64,000 bases of DNA from Artocarpus heterophyllus (lineage: Eukaryota; Streptophyta; Magnoliopsida; Rosales; Moraceae). The stretch is taken from contig CM046345.1 in assembly GCA_025403435.1 (NCBI GenBank), forward strand, positions 744,001 to 808,000. Reading direction: 5' to 3'. This document shows positions 57,161-64,000 of the stretch, one piece after another. Position 1 is the stretch's first letter. Each line of letters opens with the position of its first letter. Under the pieces are notes generated by a model. The model made no database searches. It was given only the letters and a program-made list of their open reading frames with translations, and had not been told where the DNA came from. Position numbers and translations under genes: made by a program.

Positions 57161-60100
57161 ATGGACAGACATAGAAGAATGCAGACTCGCACCCAGACCA
57201 ATGAAAGACTCATGACGATAGTTGCTGAACTGCAAAGGCAGTTGGAGGATCAACGAAGGGAAATAGCTGCTTTAAGGGCCAATGGCCAGAATGATGAACG
57301 ACGAGGCAATGATGTGCCTCCTCCTCCTCCGCAGCCTCAAGTCAATAAAGTCCCAGCTCCTGCTGCTGAACCAAGAGCAGCATATCAGGAACCCTTACTG
57401 GTCAGATGGAAGAGGGTTAAGCCAGCGGACTTCGAGGGTTCTAAGGATCCGCTTGTAGCTCAGGGATGGTTAAAGACGATCGAAGCCACCCTGAGACTTA
57501 TGGATTTCACAGACAACGAGAAGGTCCTCTGTGCCTCGTACTGTCTTACAATGGAGGCCAGGATATGGTGGGATGGCATCGAACAGAGCAGGAATGTTGA
57601 AGAAATGACATGGGTTGACTTTGTTCACGAGTTCAACACAAAGTTCTTCCACATGAATGTCACGAGGAAACATTATGAGGAGTTCGAGAGCTTACGCCAA
57701 GGGGATATGTCAGTCACAGATGTGGTGACAAAGTTTGACCAGCTTGCTCGTCTATGCCCAGGGATGGTTATGAACGAAGATGAAAGGGTCAGAAGGCTGA
57801 TCAGAGCCCTTAGGCCAGACATTGCTGCAATTGTTGATGGGGCAAGTCCGCCAAGGACCCAAGAACAAGTTGTTATGAGGGCTCAACGTGCTGAGTTCCA
57901 TTTTTCAAAGTTAAGAAGGAACCAGCCTTAGCCCAACCAATAGGTCAATAATGCAAACAACCAAAACCGCCCTCCCCACAGGAACAACAACAACAACAAC
58001 AACAACAGCAACAATAACAACCATAACTAGAGGAACAATAAGAGGAAGGGCAATCCTCAACAACAGTAGGGCCAAGACAATAAGAGGCACAATGATGGTC
58101 AGCGCAACAACAATGATAGGCGATTTCAACCATGTGCCAAATGTGGAAAGAAACATCCAGGGGAATGCCGATTGGGAACAAACCAATGTTTCATATGTGG
58201 GCGTGAAGACCATTTTGTAAAGAACTGCCCCAAGATGATGAATGCTAATGCCCCACAAAGAGCTCCTCCTCAAGCCCAGCTGCATCAGATGCAAGCCTCC
58301 CTTGAAGGGCCACTTATTAGCCAAGGGAGACTTGAAGCGCCACCGACGAATGCCCGAATCTATGCCATGATGAAAGAACAAGTGGCTGTTGAAGCCTCCA
58401 ATGTGGTCACAGGTCAGATAACAAGCTTATCTAATGATGTTTATGTTCTTTTTGATACGGGTGCCACACATTCTTTTGTGTCTATGTCACATGCTAAGAA
58501 GTTAGGGGTTCGTTTAGAGCCTATGAGACAGGGATTCACTACGACACTACCCTCCGGGGAAGTGATATTATCCACGCACTGTTTGCGTGCTGTACCCCTA
58601 TGGATTTCTAATAGGGAACTTTTCGTCGACCTCATTGTGATCGACATGCATGATTACGACATGATTCTTGGGATGGATTTCCTAAGCAAGTATAATGCCT
58701 CAATCGAATGCTGGAAACAAAAGGTGATTTTCCATCCTGAAGGTGATCAGAAATTCGTTTATGTTGGCGAGACCAGAAAGAAACCCAGCATGTTTCTATC
58801 GGCAATGAAAGCAAGGAAGCTTTTAGCAAGTGGCTGCATGGGCTATCTGGCAAACATTGTAGACAAAAGCCAAGAAGGAAAGACAAGAATTGAAGATGTG
58901 CATGTTGTTCATGAATATGAAGATGTGTTTCTTGATGATCTAACGAGTCTACCGCCAGAAAGAGAAGTTGAATTCGAGATTGAGCTCGCTCCAGGCACCG
59001 ACCCAATCTCAAAAGCACCATATAGAATAGCCCTGGCAGAATTAAATGAGCTTCACATGCAATTAAAGGAGCTACTAGACAAAGGATTTATCAAGCCAAG
59101 TCACTCACCGTGGGGCGCTCCAGTCTTGTTTGTGAAAAAGAAGGATGGCACTATGAGACCCTGCATCGACTACAGAGGGCTGAACAAGGTGACGATCAAG
59201 AACAAGTATCTGTTGCCTCGAATTGATGATTTGTTTGATCAGCTCAAGGGTGCATCGGTGTTCTCAAAGATTGATCTACGATCAGGGTATCACCAGTTGA
59301 AGATTAAAGAAGGAGATATCCCCAAGACTGCTTTCAGGTCAAGGTATGGTCACCATGAATTTGTGGTTATGCCTTTCGGTCTGACGAATGCACCTGCTGC
59401 CTTTATGGATTTGATGAACAGGGTATTCAAGGATTTCCTCGATAAATTTATTGTTGTATTTATCGATGATATTCTTGTCTATTCTAAGAATCAAGAAGAA
59501 CATGAGGAGCATTTAAGGATTGTGCTGGAGACCTTAAGAAGACACCAACTATATGCTAAGTTCTCTAAATGCGAGTTTTAGCTTGATAAAGTGTCATTCC
59601 TGGGGCATGTTATTTCAAAGGATGGGATTATGGTGGACCCTGCTAAAGTAGAAGCTGTACTCAATTGGAAGCAACCGATGAATGCAAGTGAAATAAGGAG
59701 CTTCTTGGGTCTAGCAGGTTACTATCGGAGATTCGTAGAAGATTTCTCCAAGATAGCAGCTCCACTCACGAACTTAACTCGCAAGGGAAAGAAGTATGAA
59801 TGGACGGATGCATGTGAAAAGAGTTTTCAAGAACTAAAGAAAAGACTAACGACGGCTCCAGTATTGGCAATTCCTGAAGGTAATGATGGGTTTGTTATTT
59901 ATAGTGATGCATCCAAGATGGGCCTTGGAGCTGTATTGATGCAAAATGAAAAGGTGATTGCTTATGCTTCAAGACAACTAAAGGATTATGAAAAGAACTA
60001 TCGTACTCATGACCTCAAGTTAGCAGCAGTTGTTTTTGCGTTGAAGATATGGAGACACTATTTGTATGGAGTCCAATGTAAGATCTTCACTGATCATCAA

Positions 60101-61798
60101 AGTCTGAAGTACTTCTTCACGCAAAAAGACCTGAACATGAGACAACGAAGATGGCTAGAGTTGGTGAAGGATTATGATTGTGAAATCCTTTATCATCCTG
60201 GTAAAGCTAACTGAGTAGCTGATGCTTTAAGTAGGAAGTCAGTTGCCACGTTGATGTCAATGCAAGCTATGTCTCCACCTTTAAGGAAGGAAATTCTAGA
60301 CTTTGGTTTAGAACTTATAGCAGGCCAGCTATCAGCACTCTCTCTTACTCTGATGATGTGTGATGAAATTCGGAGGAAGCAAGATGATGACGTAAGCCTT
60401 GTAAGGATCAAGCAAGAAATGAAAGAAGGAAAATGTCAAGAGTTTCATATTGCGGATGACGAAACTCTGTACCTTAAGGACCGTTTATGTGTTCCCAATG
60501 TTGATGATTTAAGGGAAAGGATCTTGGCAGAAATTCATGACACTCCTTACTCTATTCATCCAGGTGCAACAAAGATGTATAATGATCTAAAGGGTAACTT
60601 CTGGTGGTTTGGAATGAAACGTGATGTTGCAAAGTATGTGAAGAAATGTATGACATGTCAGCAAGTAAAGGCTGAACACCAGAGACTTGGTGGTGAACTG
60701 CAGTCTATCCAAATACTGGAATGGAAATGGGAAGAAATAGCAATGGATTTCATTACTGGCTTACCCAGAACTACGAACGGTTATGATGCAATTTGGGTAG
60801 TTGTGGATTGGCTGACGAAAATGACGCATTTTATTCCTATCAAGATCACTTACTCTATGGAATGATTAGCGGAACTCTATGTTAAGGAGATTGCACGACT
60901 TCATGGGATTCCCAAGTCAATTATCTCAGATCATGATGGCAGGTTCACATCTAAGTTTTGGAAGAGTGTACAGATTGCAATGGGAACCGGGCTTCATTTC
61001 AGTACGGCTTTTCATCCTCAAACTGAGGGCCAAACAGAGAGAACGAACTTGATTTTAGAAGATATGCTACGGGCTTGTTCTCTCGATTTTAAGACCAGCT
61101 GGTGTAAAATGTTGCCGTTAACAGAGTTTGCTTACAACAACAGCTTTTAGGCGACAATTGGAATGGCACCATATGAAGCGCTGTATAGACGAAAATGCAG
61201 GTCACCTATATGTTGGCACGAAGCTGGTGAAAAGAAGTTGATGGAAAGCGTAGATGCTGAAAGAACCGACTTTGTGAATGAAACTTCTGAGATGATAAAG
61301 TTGATAAGAAGAAGAATAGAGACCACTCAAAGCCATCAAAAGAGTTATGCTGACAAAAGAAGAAGACCTTTAGAATTCGCCGTAGGCAAATATGTGTTCT
61401 TGAAAGTTGCACCAATGAAAGGGGTTATGAGGTTTGGGAAGAAAAGCAAGCTAAGCCCAAGATTCATCAGTCCTTACGAAGTTGTTTAATGAATAGGCAA
61501 AGTAGCTTATCAGCTGAAGTTGCCATCTGAAATGTCCGCAATGCACGATGTATTTCATGTCTCCATGCTCAAAAAGTATGTTTCGGACCCTACGCATGTG
61601 ATTGAGCCACAAGTGATTGAGATACGAGAAGATTTAAGTTATGAAGAAAAGCCAATGAAGATACTCGATCGAAAAACCAAGACTTTGAGGAATAAAGAAA
61701 TTCCATTGGTCAAGGTGTTATGGCGAAATCAGCAAGTTGAAGAAGCTACATGGGAATGTGAAGATGACATGAAAGTTATGTATCCGCATTTATTCTAA
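57161..61798 (+). pseudogene. Ty3/gypsy gag-pol polyprotein, ten premature stops
   Basis: A single frame runs from ATG 57161 to TAA 61796-61798 (1,545 codons) with no frameshift. In-frame stops lie at 57929, 57941, 58028, 58067, 59579, 60212, 60863, 61148, 61487 and 61490. Domains in order: gag with a coiled-coil N-terminus; two Cys/His knuckles ([12 protein letters not shown] at about 325, [14 protein letters not shown] at about 343); protease DTGATHSF at about 432; RT with FIDDILVYS at about 767-775; RNase H ([13 protein letters not shown] at about 915); integrase zinc region at about 1133-1170 with HPG and CMTC, and the catalytic core (MDFITGLP, SDHDGRF, HPQTEGQTER); C-terminal chromodomain-like end. 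Four of the stops fall in one Asn/Gln-rich gag linker. The copy cannot make a full polyprotein. Confidence 0.92.
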
Positions 61799-61820
61799 GT
61801 TTCGAGGATGAAACTTTTAT

Positions 61821-61832
61821 AAGGTGGGGAGA
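61821..61832 (+). other. Polypurine tract of Ty3 element
   Basis: AAGGTGGGGAGA directly precedes the 3' LTR and is itself preceded by TTTCGAGGATGAAACTT, nearly the same terminal signature as in the LOG-carrying element at 9024-9044. Confidence 0.85.
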
Positions 61833-61834
61833 AT

Positions 61835-64000
61835 TGTAACACCCGCCTATTTTATGTAACGGACCACGTTAAGTTAGTAACGTTGATAAGAAATTTTATT
61901 AATAAATTTCGTTATATGATATGATATGTAATGTGTAAGTTACTAACCTTTATGTCAAGTTTTGGAACAGGTGACGACTGCATGGGATCGTTGTGCTCTA
62001 ATGTTCATGTGAAATTTTGAATGTATGTTTATTTATGATGCAATAATGTATGAATGTTTTATTGTATGGCATTTAAGGATAGTTCGGTAGGCCAAACTTT
62101 TAAGATCGGCATGCCGAACATTCTGCCAGAGATCGGCAGGCCGAAGAGACCAATCGGCAGGCCGAACTTGTGAAACCGGCAGGCCGAAGAGGGAAAATCG
62201 GCAGGCCGAAAACGGTTGCGAGCAGTCAACAGAAATCTCTTCAAATTTATGGCTGAGTTAATTACGTTAATTGGATAATTTAATGTAATTAATTGGCATA
62301 ATAATGGAATGATTTTGTCAGTTAAGGAAATATGGGGTTTGATTTTGTATTGATTTGTATTATTTTAAATGGTTTCCTATTTTTAGAGGGTAAGTTACGG
62401 TAAGGTTAATGATTTGTTTGACCTTTCCTTTCTTCCTCTTTCTTTTTCCCACGCCTCTTGCCTTTCTAAGCAATCAGAAAATTCTGACTTAATGAAGGGA
62501 ATTGAATTCCCATCAATTATGCTTATTACGTTAAAAATTTTAACGTTTCCTTTTTCATTATTTTCTCTCCCTCTCACGTTTTTCTTTCAAAATTTCTGAG
62601 ACATTTGTTTCTCTCTTCCTCTTCTCTTCTCCACGCATTTCACTTCCTTCTCTCTCAAAATTTTCTGCAAGAAAATTGTAAGAAAACTTTTATTTTGTTG
62701 GTTAAAATTCAAGGATTTTGAGAAGATATTTCAAGGTAAGAATTTAGTTTTTCTAGTATTTTTGAAAAGAAATTCTTCTCCTCAAATTCATCTACAATAC
62801 CTTCTCTAGGTATTGTATTTTGTCCATGTATGTATTATGTGATGTTTCTTCACGTTTCATGTCCTTTCGGTATTTTTATGAAAAATGAATATTTCTGTCT
62901 TCTACCCTTCACAGTAATGTTACTGTTTAATTTTGATGTATGAAAATGTAATGTTCATTCAAGGGGTAAATATGATATTTTCCATGAAAGTTGACAAGAA
63001 TATGCTTGTGTCGTATGATGAATGTAATTTTGAGTTATGTGAAATTTTATGAGATTATGTTAAGAAAACTATTTTAATAATGCTATTTTTGGATTTTTGT
63101 TATGAAATGTTATATATATATATTTAAATGATTTTATGATAATGAAATGATTTTATGCATGAAAATAAGATGTTTGTATGAATTGTTAAATTAAAGTATA
63201 TGTGTTTTGAATTATTAGAAAACATTTTGCAAAAAGATTTTCATGTTTATAATGTACGAAATGTTTTAATGATAATTTTATGATGATGATTATGGGTTAT
63301 ATATACATGAGTACTATATGAAAGAATGTTATGTGATTGGATATTTCATGATATGTATTAATGTATTGCATCTTTAAATGGATAATGGCATGAACACTCA
63401 AGAAACGAGCACTACGAGACCGCAGCGTCGTCACCAAATCACGTTAAGGTTAAGTAAGCTAGCATTAAGGTAAGTACATTCTCACCTGCAACATGACACA
63501 TGTTTTTACAAGGTTTGATGTTATGTTCATAATAATATTCATGATGATTTTTATGGATATTTTTCCTTAAGAATTTCTATGAAAGATTTTCATGATTTAA
63601 AAATTATGCATGATGATTATGACATGTTTCAAAGTATGAAAATTATGTATATATATATATATATACATATCACGTAATAAGTGTTGCACACCAATGTAAT
63701 GTAATGATGTTTTATGATGTCATGTTTGGTTTGAGATTAGGTACCATTCTCCTTTCATGACGGCGCGCCTATGATGATGTTTATGGTGCAACACTTGGGC
63801 CCTTAAGATAAAAATGGAATAAGTTTTAAAATGGTCAACGTAATGAAAGATACGTTTCTATGAAATTGTGCTTAAGGTACTTTTATGATATGATGATGAT
63901 GACGATGATGATGTTTATGAAATGTTTTAAATTATGAGAATTATATGTACTTACTAAGCATTAGCTTAATCATGTTTTATGTCATGTTGTAGATAAGGGT
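61835..64000 (+). repeat. 3' LTR of Ty3 element, incomplete at window end
   Basis: 2,166 bp are visible, matching the 5' LTR up to about its position 56131, so roughly 0.8 kb should lie beyond the window. It differs from the 5' LTR by scattered substitutions, a short ATGATTTTATGATAATGAA-type insertion near 63125, and six rather than four GGCAGGCCGAA-type units at 62081-62212. Confidence 0.93.

Larger units (their letters stand above)
54023..64000 (+). mobile_element. Ty3/gypsy LTR retrotransposon nested in the Copia element
   Basis: The 5' LTR is 54023-56944, the PBS 56950-56961, gag-pol 57161-61798, a PPT (AAGGTGGGGAGA) lies at 61821-61832, and the 3' LTR runs from 61835 past the window end. 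The integrase lies after RNase H, which is the Ty3 order. The C-terminus with LVKVLWRN and EATWE is chromovirus-like (Tekay-type). The LTRs differ at many positions and by indels, so it is clearly older than the LOG-carrying element. Confidence 0.93.

Noticed and set aside
57945..58220. Cys-rich minus-strand and Thr-rich plus-strand frames in the Ty3 gag linker
   Set aside because: They are frame shadows of the Asn-rich AAC repeat in gag.

Overview
This is a window of plant nuclear DNA, probably from a woody eudicot. The grounds are GT-AG split genes, an OBERON-type PHD gene, a plant-type TOP2 with 19 coding exons, CC-NB-LRR resistance-gene relatives, AT-rich spacers, and LTR retrotransposons primed by initiator-Met tRNA. 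I see no rRNA, tRNA or CRISPR array.

Layout. (1) 1-2890: AT-rich spacer with one MITE-like inverted repeat. (2) 2896-11032: a complete, apparently very young LTR retrotransposon. It has 1,974-bp LTRs with no difference that I could see, a 5-bp target duplication AGTAC, a PBS and a PPT, but no gag or pol. Its 4.2-kb interior instead carries two intact ORFs: a small basic cysteine-rich protein resembling the nucleic-acid-binding proteins of carla-type plant RNA viruses, and a LONELY GUY (LOG)-like cytokinin-activation protein. This is the most unusual object in the window. (3) 11138-12580: direct repeats and a foldback-like inverted repeat. (4) 13686-18266: the OBE4/TITANIA-type PHD gene, two coding exons, plus strand. 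(5) 18903-21865: two paralogous minus-strand genes for small His/Thr/Gln/Lys-rich proteins; one has ACG where the other has its ATG. (6) 22730-35700: an NLR neighbourhood on the minus strand, with one intact 1,063-aa NLR whose nucleotide-binding motifs are eroded, duplicated flanking cassettes, and an NLR relic split by a solo LTR. (7) 36744-43693: the whole TOP2 gene, minus strand, for which I resolved all coding exons, including one GC-AG intron. (8) 45184-45733: a 130-bp direct repeat bracketing an exon-like fragment. (9) 46128-49132: an NLR pseudogene on the plus strand. (10) 49133-54022: a Copia element inserted into the NLR pseudogene. (11) 54023 to the window end: a Ty3/gypsy element inserted into the Copia protease region, its second LTR running off the window.

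How the parts relate. OBE4 and TOP2 are the host housekeeping or developmental genes. The NLR copies are local duplicates on both sides of TOP2, only one of which is open. The right end is a nest (Ty3 in Copia in NLR) that gives a relative time order. The Ty3 gag-pol stays in a single frame over 1,545 codons and is broken only by ten stop codons, a pattern that suggests C-to-T decay. The LOG-carrying element shares its terminal signature and primer site with that Ty3 element, so it was probably mobilised in trans by a relative of it.
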